In this document: positions 1 through 17,106 of the stretch, piece after piece
How the letters are laid out: each line of letters opens with the position of its first letter
Numbering within the stretch: position 1 is the first letter of the stretch
Source of the DNA: Escallonia rubra
Taxonomy: Eukaryota > Streptophyta > Magnoliopsida > Escalloniales > Escalloniaceae
Length of the DNA stretch: 64,000 nucleotides
NCBI GenBank assembly: GCA_033065855.1
Contig: JAVXUO010000425.1
Span: 62,001 to 126,000 of the forward strand
Direction: 5' to 3'
Program-made: the position numbers and the translations under genes
The notes under the pieces: model-generated
Told to the model about the DNA's origin: nothing
The model's database searches: none
The model's input: the letters and a program-made list of their open reading frames with translations, nothing else

Positions 1-170
1 TAATTTTTTGTATATCGATAATCATCGCTAATAATTTTTAGCGACTTTTATTCAAGTGATGCTAAAAAAGTATTGCTAACAATTATAGCTGAAAGTGTTA
101 AAAGAAATGTTACTAACAATATTTAACTACCATTAACAGTCGTTCTATGAAGGGTTGTAGTTATCTTCTT
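1..170. repeat. AT-rich transposon-like repeat
   Basis: The segment is AT-rich and repeats short motifs around GCTAAnAAT and AGCGAC, like the subterminal repeats of plant DNA transposons. Its second half (about 85-160) resembles a stretch at about 28990-29060 inside a Helitron: both run through a CATTAACnGT core and end in a GTTGTAG motif. No ends or target-site duplication are visible, so the family is not assigned. Confidence 0.35.
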
Positions 171-699
171 ATAATCCGAGAAGAACCAAAAATTAAAGAT
201 ACCAAGAAAAAGGTCCATTAAGGGATGGAAAGGTAGATCCTGCCGTATGAAAATTTTGATTGTGCTAGTATTTTAAAGGGATAATATCACTTAAGTCAGT
301 GAGCTTATGAATAAATTATAATTAAGTTCATAATTTTCACAACACCTTCAAATCCAACATGTGAAAATTTTGTATAAAATTTTCCCCGTTTTAGAGTTCC
401 ATAACAATCACTAACGATTTTGGCTGACATGGTAATTTTGTATATAGAAATTTCCGATACTACCCTTAATACGTCTATTGACACTAAATACATATTTTGT
501 ACATATCTCTCTCTTCCAATTTTCTCTCGCTCACCCACCGCTACATTAACACATGCACACACGCAAATTTATCTCCATCATAAACTCACCATTAATGAGC
601 AAAATGTGTGATGAGGCTGCTTTGAGTATGGCAGATTGGTTGCTGTGGTATGGTGAACTTGACCAATGGGGTGCTGTGTTATGATGGACTGGCAGAATA

Positions 700-1290
700 G
701 GGATCAGTAGCAGTAGGTCTTGGTGGTTGGTGATGGCAGAATGGTGTCATGGTGGTGGGTTTGACTGCTTCAGTGGTGCTGCGACACTTGCTGTTGGTGG
801 TGGCACCGCCGTCATAGTGGGTCGTACCTCTACCATTTGCGGCAATAGCGGCGATTGTGCGTGTGTTTGTGAATCTGTGTGCAGTTATGCGTGCGTGTAT
901 ATAAATCCCTGTGTGTGTGTGTGTGTGAGTATGTGCATTTATGTCAATGCACAGATTGTGGTGGTGGTGTCATGGTGGTTAATGGTGTTGGGGGACAAAT
1001 TTGGTCGATTTTTGGAGCTGATTAGCTAGGTTATAAAGTACGATGGTGGTAAGTCAGTCGTGGAGGTACTGTGGTGGTTAATGGTGCTGGGGTGATGTAA
1101 TATATGGTTGTGGTTGGTGGTGTTAGGATGATTGTGCTTGGTGATGTTACAGTGGTGGCATGGTGCGGTGGGGCCATGGTAGTGGTTGGTAGTTAAAGTT
1201 GAACGGGGTAGGGAGAGATGGTGGTGGTAATCTGAGAATGACAGAAGGGAAGGGAAGGGAAGGGAAGGGAAGGGAGGGAGGGATCGTAAT
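700..1290. repeat. Low-complexity GGT/GT-rich tract and GGGAA microsatellite
   Basis: This stretch is dominated by GGTGGT and GTGTGT runs, with a pure GT run near 907-926. It ends in a GGGAA pentamer array at about 1236-1282. The open frames here are simple-sequence translations with no recognisable domain. I see no gene from position 1 to about 1430. Confidence 0.75.
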
Positions 1291-1435
1291 CACGTCTTTT
1301 TCACACAAATTTTTAATGTTGTGTTCATTCCGTCGTCTGGTCAAAGGATATACGTAATATTAACACAAGCCACTGTCCTCTGCTGTAATTTACCCATAAA
1401 CTCAAGGACATAAGTGATATTACTCCTACTATAAA

Positions 1436-1950
1436 TTATAAGAAATTCATTAAAGCGGATTTTAGCGACAATGTTAACCTCTATTTTCCGTGGAGCTTAA
1501 ATATTTTTTTTTCTCTTCTTTATTGCATATTCCCCTATCTTTGATAAAAAATTTCTCCTAACACATTTACTAATAGTTTCCCGTGACCACCAAATAATTT
1601 TAGTCACTGCAGCGCAATAGATGTATCGATGTCTCACGTGAGTTACCTATAACATAATCGCCTCTTTGTTTTAGGCTATAACATAATTTGACATTACAAA
1701 CATCAAAACACCTTTAAACAGTTAAGGATGATGTTCACCCTATGCACAAGTGCCTACAATCGCGTAATGCTACACATTTTTCTATTCTATTCTTGGGTTT
1801 AGGTAAAAACTCTACCAATGAAATCAATAAAAACATATAGTACATGATTGAGTACATTGAAAAAAATATATGTGATATCGCACTCATAGCAGCTTGACTT
1901 TAGACAAGGATCTGCATAAAAGCCAAACCTCCTTGTATGAGCGAGAGCAG
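1436..1950. repeat. Duplicated 3'-flank block of the kinase array, copy 1
   Basis: This non-coding block recurs downstream of the kinase genes. Its first part matches about 49226-49485, and its second part (about 1690-1945) matches 17130-17418. The closing GAGAGCAGCAAT motif matches the downstream flank of the gene at 50896, near 50825-50836. The block marks the array's duplication history and identifies transposon insertion points. Confidence 0.7.
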
Positions 1951-1967
1951 CAATAAAATAAATATAA

Positions 1968-3626
1968 AAGGTGAAAGGAAAGATTATTATATTAGTGAGC
2001 ATGTTAAAACTGGGTACAATGAGATCTTTATATAAGCAAGAGAAGACTATCCTACCAGAAACAGAATAGAGAATCATATATAAGTTATGAGAACTATAGA
2101 ATGTTCTAGACATAGGACAATAGTGATAAGGTAATTTCCATATTAGTAAATATCATCTAGCATCCTCCTTCAAACTCAAGTTGGTAGAGAACGAACAAGC
2201 TTGAGTTTGGAGGTTAAGTCCTGAACGGTGTCTTGTTACTAGCTGCACTATGTGGGATCCAAGTTGAGATGAATCTCATGCGTAGAGTTCGGCGATGGAA
2301 GAACAAACAAGAGTCCTAGGGCGAAGTCCGACAAGCATCAAGGTCTCAAGGTGAGGTCCCGCAACTAAGAACAGATCAAGAGTCCCGGGTGAAGTCCGAC
2401 AATCATAATGGTCTCAGGTGAGTTCGGAGACTAAGAACAAAGAAGGAGTCCTAGAACAAGGTCCGGCGACTAAGAGCAGAGAAGGAGTTCCAAGGCAAAT
2501 TTCGACGACCATAAAAGTCTTGGGGTGAGGTTTGACAACTAAGAAGAAGGCAGGAGTCCAAGAACTAGGTTTGGTGACTAAGAACAGAGCAAGAGTCCAG
2601 GGTGAAGTACGACGACCATAAAGGTCTTGGAATAAGGTTCTGGCGACTAAGAACAAGATCCATGGTAGCGAGAAATAAGAAACGAAAGTAAGAAATAATA
2701 AAGGAATCGCACAAGAGGCTCAAACCAAAAAATATAAAGAGCATTGGAGCAAACAAATAACAGGAATGGGTTCAAAATGATAAAAAAAAAAAGGTGAAAC
2801 TATTCTGAGATGTTAAAAACCGGGTCGAAACCAAGTGAACTGATCAAAAGTGGAAAAACCGGTCTAACTGAACTGAAAACAGCAAACCACTTATAAAACA
2901 GGGTCGGGTCCAGAAAGGTGCCCCGATTTCTGTGGGTCAACCCAAAACCGTGTCTGGAGAACCGAACGCATGGGGTGCGTCAAGGCGCGTGACTCTATAG
3001 TGGCGCGTGGGTTGAAGGTAGAAATTTTGGGCGGCGCGTGGGGCCATGTGGGGATGAAGATGGTGGCATGATTGGTAGCATTGTGATCGGTGGAAGGAGC
3101 AAAATCTTATAAGGGTGTTGGATTAGGGTTTGGGCGACAGAGGTAACATAAGAGGAATTTTTTTTTTCCTCTATTTGAGCAAAAGAGATAAGTTATAGTT
3201 GATGAACAGTAAGAGTGGGCAGTGGCTGGGTTATCAGCATAAGCGAAGATCACTGTATAAAAATGGTAAGAAAGAAAGATCAAATTCTGAACTCAAGAAG
3301 TAAAGAAGAGCACGAAAAGAAACAAAAGCACGTGAATTGGCCGGGCGAACGGCAAAAGGCTGTCCGCCAGAGTTTGTGAAAATAGTTGAAAGACTCTCAA
3401 ACCGGCGGATTGTATGACTCCTATACTATGATAGAAAAGGTAAAGGAAAAGTCAATTATATTAGAGATCATGATAAAACTAAGTACAATGAGACTTTTAT
3501 ATAGGTAAGAAAAAACTATTTTACCAACAACAGAATCCGATATAAGTTATGAGAACTATAGAATGTTCTAGGCATAGGACAATAGCGATAATGTAATTTC
3601 CATATTAGTTTATATCATTTTTAACA
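1968..3626 (-). mobile_element. Short non-autonomous LTR retrotransposon-like element
   Basis: Two direct repeats of about 190 bp, at about 1968-2162 and 3439-3626, bound 1.25 kb without a coding domain. On the minus strand each repeat starts with TG and soon reaches ACTAATATGG. A purine-rich GAAGGAGGA tract lies directly before the 2162 copy, where a polypurine tract belongs, and both repeats hold a TATATAAA-like box. This fits a TRIM- or LARD-like element read right to left. I could not define a primer-binding site or a target duplication. It sits just 3' of the first kinase gene, within a flank that is uninterrupted near 50835. Confidence 0.6.
2317..2670. repeat. Degenerate tandem repeat inside the LTR-like element
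   Basis: Roughly 80-bp units alternate two motifs: GACTAAGAACA followed by an AGTC-rich run, and GACCATAAAGGTCT with variants. There are four to five degenerate units. The minus-strand frames translate to a repetitive, proline- and leucine-rich peptide without recognisable features, so I treat it as repeat DNA. Confidence 0.6.
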
Positions 3627-3656
3627 AACGACTTTAACAAAGCTGAAATTGGCACC

Positions 3657-7605
<3,949 letters not shown>

Positions 7606-9160
7606 GCTGCTGGAGCGATGAACAGCAGGGGTTTAAAGATCATACCAATTCATAAGCTCAAGCCATTTCCTGGGAAGTTGGTTCTGCAAGATTCCAGTAC
7701 TCCTGTCCACCATCACTCTATACATCAACAAATGCTACCAATATTGCCTTCTAAAAGCTTTTCTCTAAATTGCAGGTATTGGTATGTACTGAAGAACCCA
7801 AATTAGAATCGTAAAAGATTAGATTTATGCTTACATGTACACAAATTTGCTGTTACAGTCAACGTATATGGGCAGAAAATATTCCACCAAGATGAACAAA
7901 TTGGCGCACCTATGCAAGAATCTTGAAATCTTGAATCTGGGAAGTGGGCTTTACAACATAACCAGTGCCATGGCTGCCACTTCACCGCCTCACCTCACAC
8001 ACTCCGAAAACCAGTCTTGATAAGGGGGTAATCTGGTTACTGATCGACTTACTGGTCAAGGTTGGTGTGCCACATTATGTTTGCAGAGTTGAAAGCAAGA
8101 AACTTCCGAAGTCCGTTTCATAAAGGCTTGTCGTCCCGTGTCAGATACGCGGGAATTGGGTTGTTTTTTATACTCCTCTCAGGTAGCTCTTTCTCGTATG
8201 TTTCTTGGGTCGAAGATTAGGCCTGGTATCAAAATTAGACGTTATTCATCCCCTAGTCTTGAGGTTGCAACCTCATTTGCTTATTCCGAATCGACGGTCA
8301 TTTACTCCGATTGATACTTAAAATTTCACGCTATGCGAGAGATGAAGGCCCACGTTGACTATGCATGGAGATTGAATCCAACTCTTTTACTTAGTCGACT
8401 CATCATCCTCTTGAGCATGTTTTTGAATTGGACATTTATCGAGGAAAACCAGAGATAAGTCTTTTCTACGTAGACAAATGTTGGGCTAGAGATTCAAAGG
8501 GTTTCAATGTAAAAAAAAAAAGTCAATTGTCCTTCAACTTTATTCAAGTTTCGCTCGTTGTTTTATCTTAAGTTTGACTTGTCAAACAATACTTGTTTAA
8601 TCTGCAATTACTGTTTGAGCTCAATATAATGTTTACGATACTAAAATATATAATTAAGATTTTTTTTAAAAAAAAGCCTTAATCGGGCATGTTCCCTTCT
8701 GTAATACAGAGAATTTAGATAGACAAGATATCAACCATAAGCTCAGCCATCAGGCTGAAAACAAGGAAGCAAATAAAAGCCTTAATGAGTTTTGCAGAAC
8801 CAAAATAGGAAGATATAGCTGGAGCATCTAAAACACAATGCATCAGTAATAAAATTAGAAACAGAAGGCTAGGATAACATAATGGAATGAAGAGTTGAGG
8901 CATGTTAACCAAAGGATAAAGGCATCAACATAGATCTACCCTGGTGTCCACTCTTTCCTTAATTGATTTTATACCTCTCTTATTCACAGAAAGAGAAAAG
9001 AGAACCAGTCACTAGTCATCTAACTCCAACTCGGAAGAACAGACACGGAAAATTGCCACTGCATACATGAGAGCCTGCATGATTTGCCACTGCTTAATTG
9101 AATGGTAGAGTGAGGCATGTCGTCTGGCATCACAACCTATCAGAAAGGTAGATTGAAGAT
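7606..9160. other. Intergenic block between tandem-kinase genes 1 and 2
   Basis: No gene is visible. About 7615-8700 is the upstream region of gene 1, with paralogous copies at 47580-48240 and 54730-56840. About 8700-9160 is the downstream flank of gene 2, repeated at 48250-48540 and 57150-57600. The stretch CTTGTCGTCCCGTGTCAGAT near 8125 is the uninterrupted version of the site that holds a hAT element at 55263. Confidence 0.7.
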
Positions 9161-9435
9161 CCTCCGTTTACAATTGTACCTTCAATGGTACAGAAAGATC
9201 ATATAAACTCACCATACATTGCATTGACCCACCAACAGAAGATAAATCACTTGTAGTCTCTGATGGCATTTTCCATCTACAAAAGAGAAGTAAAAGCTTA
9301 AACTGGCATCTCAGTCCTCGGACAGAATCCCAATGTAATTTGGTATTTATAGCCTCATCTACTGAAACAGAGACCAGGCATAAATTGGGATCCACCAGAC
9401 TCAGTTGCTGGAAAATGCGTCCCATGCAGTGGATG

Positions 9436-12400
9436 CTATGGATTGGAGCTACTATCTGTAGAATTTCGAGGCTTTGAAGGCATTGGAAGAGTGCTAAAGG
9501 AGCTAAGCATGAGAACAACTGAAGAGATGGTTGGCCTGTCAGCTGCATCTTCTTGAACACACAGCATCGCAATGTGGATGCATCTAACAATGTCACCCAT
9601 TGGACTTGTACTAGCCTTCAGTTTAGGATCTACCAGAGGTAAGAATGACGCACCCATCCAACATTTCCAAGCCTAAAGAATTTACCATGTTCGACTTACA
9701 TTAAAGTATATGCTTTCAAGGTGTCATATATAATGCATAATGTGAATCTGAACTTACATAGCTTAAAAGGTCTTTCTCACTCTTCTGAAAACAGTAATTT
9801 TTCTGTCCACTAATGATTTCGAGAACCAACACACCAAAACTAAAGACGTCTGATTTCTCAGAAAACTGCCCATCCGGTGCCATATATCCACTGCAAGTGT
9901 TCGGCGTTAGATAGAGTTGCACACCAAAAAACAATAAAATTTAACAGATTCCAAGGTCAAACACCATACAGTCTGAACCAAGTCCCAAATATTTGTCCCT
10001 GGAAATCTCTCAGGCTTAATTCTCCAAGATTTCTGAGATAGGTAGTATATTGAGCATATCATAGGGAGCACAAAGGTCTATGCGAATTCAATTTAGGCAT
10101 TCCCTGAGCATCAATAGGAGACGCAACCCAGAACAACCTAACTATGCAGAACAGATTCAGAAATTCCACACTCAAGTCAGAGCTCAAAGCCAAGATGGTA
10201 TCAGATCTCTTCCAACCATTTTGGTCTTTCCTTATTCTTGGTTTCAAATCTTGATGTACGATTAGAGGCGCTGCTTGATAATATGGTCTCATTCCAAAAT
10301 GAACTCCTATGGTTGAAATTATATACTTAATCGAAACGAAGAATACTTACTTGGTTCCAGAGATGCTAGATTTAATGTTTTGGGTTTTGCCCAACATGAG
10401 TGACCCTGTTAGACCAAAATCTGCAATTTTTGGATTCATCTCAGCATCTAACAGAACGTTGCTAGCTTTCAGATCACGGTGGATAATTTGAACTTGAGAA
10501 TCTTCATGAAGGTAACGAAGCCCCTGGGCAAGACCTCTTATAACTTTCCAACGAATATCCCAATCGAAATATGAAAGCTTTGCTGGATATAAAAGTACAT
10601 CAAGCATGTGGCTTTGTCAGAGCACAGTCTAATCACAAACTTTCCAGAAACAAAAATCTTCATGAGTTTCAGCTGTATGCAAAATGCTTGTGAATGTATT
10701 GTACATGCCCATGTGAAGCGAATTAGGAGAGTTAGCATACCAAAGAGGAAGTGGTCAAGACTTGCATTCGGCACAAACTCGTTGACAAGAAGCCTTTCAG
10801 CTGCTTCGAAGCAATACCCAAGGAGTTTAACCAAATTCTTGTGCCGAATCTCTGCCACCAACAACACCTCATTTCTGAATTGTTGTTCACCTTGTTCGGA
10901 ATCGATAGACAGCCTCTTCACGGCTATTTCTTGTCCATTTGGAAGCTTACCCTAAGATGACGGCAGAATTGATGTTAAACAGGTCAAACCACTTTCAAGG
11001 AATGCAAAAGTTGCTTATAATCCAAAAACGCCATTGTTTCCGGGCCGTCACCTGGGGCTTGGGGACTTTTGGGGGGGTTTACCTTGTAAACACGCCCAAA
11101 TCCACCTTTTCCAAGCATATTAGCATCAGAGAAGTTATCTGTAGCTAAACGAATTGCATTAAGACTGTACTGCAATGACTCCAGGGTGGTATCTGCAACG
11201 ACAAAAGAACCATGGGGATCGAACAAAAATTACCCAATCACTACAATAGTTTTGTCAGAATAGAATCAGTAGTTAATCAAGAAATTAAAAGAAACAAATT
11301 ATACATCATCATCATCTAAGCCTAGAAGGTTTGCTGCCGAACGAACTATACATACCAAGTACATAATGGTTTCCAGTGGAATTTCACTAGATGGCATCTT
11401 GGAAAGTCGTATTGAGGTTTCTGATAAATTGAAAAGTACCATGCGCTCAAAGGTAAAGGTCACAAATTCCAATAGCAAAAGATTTAATTAGTTATCCTGT
11501 TAGATATGTTTACAGCTTACTCTTATAAGTCTGATTTACAAATTTTAAGAACTTAGTTTTTTATTTATTTGACTGTGCACATTCAAGAACTTGATGTCTT
11601 CTTTCAAGAACTTTCTCATATTACCTATTCCAGAATTTAATCCTCTCTTTTTAGAAATGCCCCAGAAATAAAAGTCCAATCCGTAAAGCAAAGCTAGCAA
11701 ATCTTACACAGTTCCAAATCTACCATCCTCGTGCCCTTAGCTATATTATCAAGCCACCATCATCATAGTTTAGGCAAAGGATAGGCTTGAAATGTAAAGT
11801 TTGACAACATTTCTTAGAAGTTCGAGTTTAATGAATGAGCAAGACATCACATGTTACCATATCATTGGTTGAATATTGTAATGTGAGATTGAACAAAACT
11901 GGAATGAAGAAAAAATTTCCAGAAGTAAAGTTCGATACTCAAGATTGGATCAGGCCTCGAGAGACCTAGGTTAAGGCTACTCTAAAGTTAGAATTGATGA
12001 AGTAGACGCTTCTTTCATCAAGTTTACTGTTCCTCTGATTCACTCTCTGCCTCAGTTATTCTGGACTAATAACTATTGCTATAATTCAATTTCTTGTTAC
12101 TGAAAGAGGAGAAAAGAACACACATCATGATAGATGAAAAGTTGCAAATTACCGGAGTTTCCTGCAGCTGCTCCCGTAAACAATAGCCGGAGCTTCTTTG
12201 ATAATGTCAATCTAGTAGGATTCGTTCCAGACTGTTGTCGCTTGCATCACCGGGCCATGTAATTCCACCCATATATTTGTCGTGATGGCCACCATTACCA
12301 TTGTTGGCATCCTGTTCAACAGACGAGCCTGCAACAGGCAATCTTTTGCGTCCTAAATAACCCAGGGCAAGCAAAGCTTTCCCAAACAATGATGGTTGTC

Positions 12401-13816
12401 CCTTCCTTGTAAATGTCATCGTGGCATGCTTTACATGAGACTGCCCACTCCTTGCATTACCCACTTTTACAGTTCGATTAACCGGCCGGTCATTAGGAGA
12501 ATTTGCACTTTCTTGAATGTCATAAGCCCCACTAAAACTTGAACTCTCCTCCTCAACCATTGGAGAATATGTTCTCTCTTCCAATGCCAAAGCATACTCG
12601 AGCCTTGCCACTACTTCAGCCATTGTAGGGCGTTTCTTTGGACGACTGTACAAGCATTGTTCTGCAATTTGTACAAATGCCATTAAACAGTCTGACAATA
12701 TTTTCACCTGCAAAGAGGGATCTATAATCTGATCTACTTTTCCTCCCTTGACGCAGTGCTTGGCCCATCCAGCTAGACCCCATTGCTCTTCATCATCGAG
12801 TCTTATATCCATAGCTGGCCTCCCACACAGCACTTCAAACAATACCACCCCAAAGGAATACACATCAGATTTCCTCATTAGCACATGAGTCAAGTAATAA
12901 TCGGGATCTAAATAGCCAAATGTACCTGACATTGGTGCTTACATCAGTACATGACTGATTTTCCGGGCCTACTTTGGACATCCCAAAGTCCGAAATCTTA
13001 GCTGCCCAATCTTCATCCAACAAGATGTTTGAGCTCTTCACATCGCGATGTATGACCCTATCCTTGAATCCTGCACCAGTGTGAAGGTAGTCCAATCCAC
13101 GTGCTGCTCCAATGCATATATTAAGGCGCTGCACCCAGGATAAAGGAGCATTAATGTTTTTATCGATTTTGTGCAGATGATCAGCAAGGGTTCCACGGGG
13201 CATATACTTGTAAAAAAGTATCATCTCATGGCATTCATCACAATAACCGATAAGAGCGACAAGGTAGCTATGTCGAAACCTTGAAAGCATTTCAATCTCA
13301 GTCCGTAACTCAGGGGCTCCCTGGTGTGACATGGAATTCAACCGATTTATTGCAACAATAGTTGTCCCATTATCTATGATCCCTTTGTACACCTTTCCGA
13401 ATCCACCCCGCCCAACGACTGAAGCATCATTCGAAATTTCTTATTGCGGATTGGAGTTCAGCAAATGAAAAGCGACGGCAAAGTTGATGTTCCGAAGAGG
13501 ACAATGGCAATGAATAATTTTCTTTTTCTTTGTCATCTAAATTAGATTCCTGAAGTTGCCTTAGGTAATAAACAACGACATTCAATAGTACGATTAAAAA
13601 TATCGCACCATTAGCAATTGGGCTTCCAAAGCCAAACGCTAGCCCTAATTTTTTTAGCTTTTAGGTTGATTCCGAAGAACGTGGAGGAGAAGAATTGTCG
13701 AAGTATAAAGAGATATCAGCGGGGGAGTTAGGGGTGGGTAAACTTACCAGCAAAGACCAAAAGTGGAAAAGGAGAAAGAAGTGGAGTATGGTGCCAATAG
13801 GTAGTTCAAGGAACAT
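9436..13816 (-). pseudogene. Tandem-kinase pseudogene 2 (CrRLK1L-type + DUF26-RLK-type)
   Basis: Long exon 13816-12153, then 11192-11083, 10951-10741, 10588-10351, 9890-9758 and 9672-9436. The first half is disrupted: a TAA follows EST just before the membrane segment, a T insertion near 13430 shifts the frame before the glycine loop, two bases are lost near 12930 in the activation segment, and one T is lost near 12236 in the tail. The second half is well kept ([23 protein letters not shown]), with an in-frame 12-bp loss after APE. However the acceptor before 10588 reads TAT where the paralogue at 59042 has TAG. Its closest relative is the intact gene at 57862-62054. Confidence 0.8.
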
Positions 13817-14149
13817 GCTGCTGAAGCTCTGGGCAGCAGTGGATCGCAAATAACAATTCAAAAGCTCACACCCTATCGTCAAATTCCGTAGTGATTTACA
13901 CTTGCCTACAACATGTGGTCTCTCTATATTTTTGGAGTAGCAACTGTTTTCCCACAAACTACCAACATTAATCAGGGACCTGGGAAGTGGGTTCTGCAAA
14001 ATCAACAACAACTGTCCACCCTACACCAACAAATGATCCAGGCATATCATATACAGCCAATATTACATTCTGAAATCTACTCTCCGTGCAAAAGAACACA
14101 GATTACACTCCCAAAGAAAAGGGTATATATCTATCTGACAAATCTACCA

Positions 14150-15370
14150 TAAAATGAATATCTGTGTGTTACAGACAGAAATTCTTCTACCAAAATCAGT
14201 AAAATGGGTACACGACTTAGAAGGTTTTCTAATAATATAATCAGTAAAGTTGGCTCGACAACATACCAGTTGATCTGAGTAGTACCCATGAACGCCATGT
14301 TTGCGACTCCACCAACACTGACAATTACTACACCATCTCTTACATAGTTATCTTGTTTACATCGATTCTCTTCTTTTTTTGATTTTCCGGTGCTCCAACA
14401 AGTGGGAGAGGTACGATGGTGGCTCAGTGGGAGGAATTGAAGAGGTTGACTTTGTGGTCAAGATTGATGCTTTGGGCAGCCAAGCCTTGGACTTGGTCCA
14501 TCCCAAACAGTTTATGCTGAATTCTTAAAGCCGCGGAGTTCCATCTTCCCTGCGTCGACTTACCTACCCCATCAACCAGGAAGAAGTGACTCCGTACTTT
14601 TTTTTTCTACGGGGACGGTATCATAGATTTAACCGAACCATGACGCTCCCTCGTTTTTTCTTCGATATTTATAGGTTTCGATAGCCTTATCACCCACTTT
14701 ACTGTGGATATCTATGTTTCCTGTTATATCTCCTCTTATGTGACCTTAGATTTATCTAAGCATTCGCATCTCAGCTATATTCATCTTATATATTTGTAAC
14801 TTTTTATAAGTTATTCAATATAATATTTGTGCCGTCCTATAAAATATTTTTTTATTCACAGCACCTTACGCAAACATGAAAGTCAGCCAACACAGTCTTG
14901 TTCTATAATCTCATCACCGAAAATATATTGTGGTTAAGTTACAAGCAGGTTTTCAAGATAACATTTTTTTTTCCCGTAACGAAGTTCAAGAAGTAAAATA
15001 ATTCTCAAGTGCCCCCAAGGACAAGGGACCACCCAACAGTAAAGGAGGTGTGAAGACCGTCTCTAGATGAAATCAGAATACAGTCTTATATTTAATTCGA
15101 GTTACAAGTTTTTTCAAAGATGACGTGTACAGACCGACTTCAAGCATGCACAAAGTTTTAGAGGGCTATATGTATGTAATCTGACCTTTTTACAATTTCT
15201 TGGTCATATGGAGTCCCTAGATATCAGAACCTCCTTGCAGCGTCAAGGCACTATCATGAGAGTTTGCCAACGAAATTCCTTGCAGAACCAAATGCGGAAA
15301 CATAAACTATGAGACTACGATGCCCATCATAACAATAGCAGTGTAACCATTTGGATCATTTCACCTGAAG
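14150..15370. other. Upstream region of pseudogene 2, duplicated
   Basis: No gene is visible. Parts recur at 38500-39330 and 62370-62800. The 62.6-kb copy has lost about 188 bp present here between two ACAGTCTT repeats (14892 and 15080). The region probably derives from promoter and intergenic DNA between the tandem-kinase gene and the LysM-RLK remnant. Confidence 0.6.
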
Positions 15371-15371
15371 T

Positions 15372-16011
15372 GAGTATCATGGAAGGAATCAACATCCCGA
15401 TCCTATGTTGGGGATGAGAGTGTCATTAGTGCAAGTACGATTGACCTCATCCCTGGCCTCAGTTGAGGATTTTGCTGGGGACAAGCTTTGGCTATGGCAA
15501 GCAGCACTCTCTGCAAAACATGGCCGCCATAGTTCAATGAAAGACATGTCAACATTCCTTGCGGCCTATTCGGATACACTTTTCGTTATCAGTATAAAGC
15601 GCTCTAGAACAGCGCCTTGCCAGTGCGAGGTTGAATGCACAAGGATCTGTTTCGACCTTAATGACCGAGTCTGAGGGGGTATTCATGACCAAGATTTGAG
15701 TCAACCAGTTTATGCAGGTCTTTTAGTGGATCAGGCTTAGAGAAGACCTCTTCTCAAACTGCAATAGCCTCAAAGAAGGACAATCAATTTAAAATCTTTT
15801 GTGTGGGAAGTACTTCAAGGAGGCTACAAAGTCAAAAAATTTAGCAAGCTAAGAGAGGGCAGGAAGATATGACCATAGCAACAAGTCCCCTGGATTCTGA
15901 GACTTCACTCGACTTTACGATGGTTTCTTCAGCAGAATCTAGCTCAAAAAAAAAACGGCTCAAAACGCATATTTAGCCGAGTTAGAGGAAACATCACCAT
16001 GCTGAGCATAC
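15372..16011 (-). pseudogene. LysM-RLK (CERK1-like) kinase remnant 1
   Basis: Three degraded C-terminal kinase exons can be aligned with the copy at 40110-45417. The final exon (about 15497-15385) reads [20 protein letters not shown] and then meets a stop. The preceding exon (about 15760-15640) reads EEVFSKPDPLKDL and then frameshifts. The DxYAFG exon (about 16008-15870) has several stops and an A/T-run expansion. CERK1-type receptors bind chitin through LysM domains, but no LysM exon is present here and the fragment cannot be functional. Confidence 0.7.
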
Positions 16012-16436
16012 CTGCCACAGCAACCACGAAATGGGGTACGAGCTTTACGAGCCTTGAAACTTGTCATTTACGCCTAGCTTATGCTTTCGCTCTGCATTTT
16101 GGTCATAGATGCACCGTGAACAAAGAAATCGTTGCGAGAGATAGAAACTGGTTCAAACTTTGTGGTGTTATCATGTTTGAAAGCTGTATTATTATCACCA
16201 TCAGACCTCTAGCCTTAGGTTTCCAAATTTAACACCCCACAAACTGGTTAGTGTTGGAAATTTACGTAACGATGCTCGTGAGAGAGGGATATAGGCCTTG
16301 TTCAATACCAGAATTATAAAGGTGCGTATGGATTCAATTCTTTGGAGTTGGTGGCACCTTTTGAGTTATGACAATGGCACCTTTTTTGAATTACCTTCCG
16401 AAAGGCTCGGCCTGGTTCGGTGCAAAACTGGAATGA

Positions 16437-16982
16437 AGGTGGCTGTCTCTAAACCTTGAAAGCATTTCAACCTCAGTCCGGAACACAGGGGCTCCTTGGT
16501 GTGACATGGAATTCAACCGCTTCATTGCAACAACGGTTGCCCCATTATCCATGATCCCTTTCTACACCTTTCCGAATCCACCCCGCCCAAGCATCAACGA
16601 AGTTTCTTGTTGCAGATTGCAGTTCAGCAAATGAAAAGCGACGGCAAAGTTGATGTTCCGAAGAGGACAATGGCAATGAATAATTTTCTTTTTCTTTGTC
16701 ATCTAAATTAGATTCCTGAAGTTGCCTTAGGTAATAAACAACGACATTCAATAGTACGATTAAAAATATCGCACCATNAGCAATTGGGCTTCCAAAGCCA
16801 AACGCTAGCCCTGATTTGTTTAGCTTTGGGGTTGATTCGGAAGGATGCGGGGGAGAAGAATTGTCGAAGTATAAAGAGATATCAACAGGGGAGTCAGGAG
16901 TGGGTGAACTACCAGCAAAGACCAAAAGTGGAAAATGGAGAAAAAAGTGGAGAATGGTGCCAATAGGTAGTTCAAGGAACAT
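16437..16982 (-). pseudogene. 5' fragment of a tandem-kinase gene
   Basis: From the ATG at 16982 the frame encodes the signal peptide MFLELPIGT, the short ectodomain, the membrane segment and the juxtamembrane LCRRFSF region. A deletion then removes the glycine loop (DAW replaces DASVIGRGG), followed by remnants up to the HSHL region. It stops abruptly at about 16437, where it joins LysM-RLK-flank DNA. The same join occurs at about 63855. One base is ambiguous (N at 16777). Confidence 0.8.
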
Positions 16983-17106
16983 GCTGCTGAAGGTATGGGG
17001 CCATGGGCAGCAGTGGTTCACAGATAACAATTTAAAAGCTCACACCATATCATCAAATTCCCCACTCTTGCCTACAACATTAATCAGGGACCTGGGAAGT
17101 GGGTTC

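Noticed and set aside
1236..1282. GGGAA repeats, considered as telomere-like
   Set aside because: The plant telomere repeat is TTTAGGG; this is a pentamer microsatellite.
2414..2756. Leu/Pro-rich repetitive open frames
   Set aside because: They result from the internal tandem repeat of the LTR-like element; the units are out of frame with each other and lack conserved residues.
16777..16777. Ambiguous base N (and another at 51204)
   Set aside because: Both lie in pseudogene or intron sequence and do not change any model, so I do not treat them as biology.
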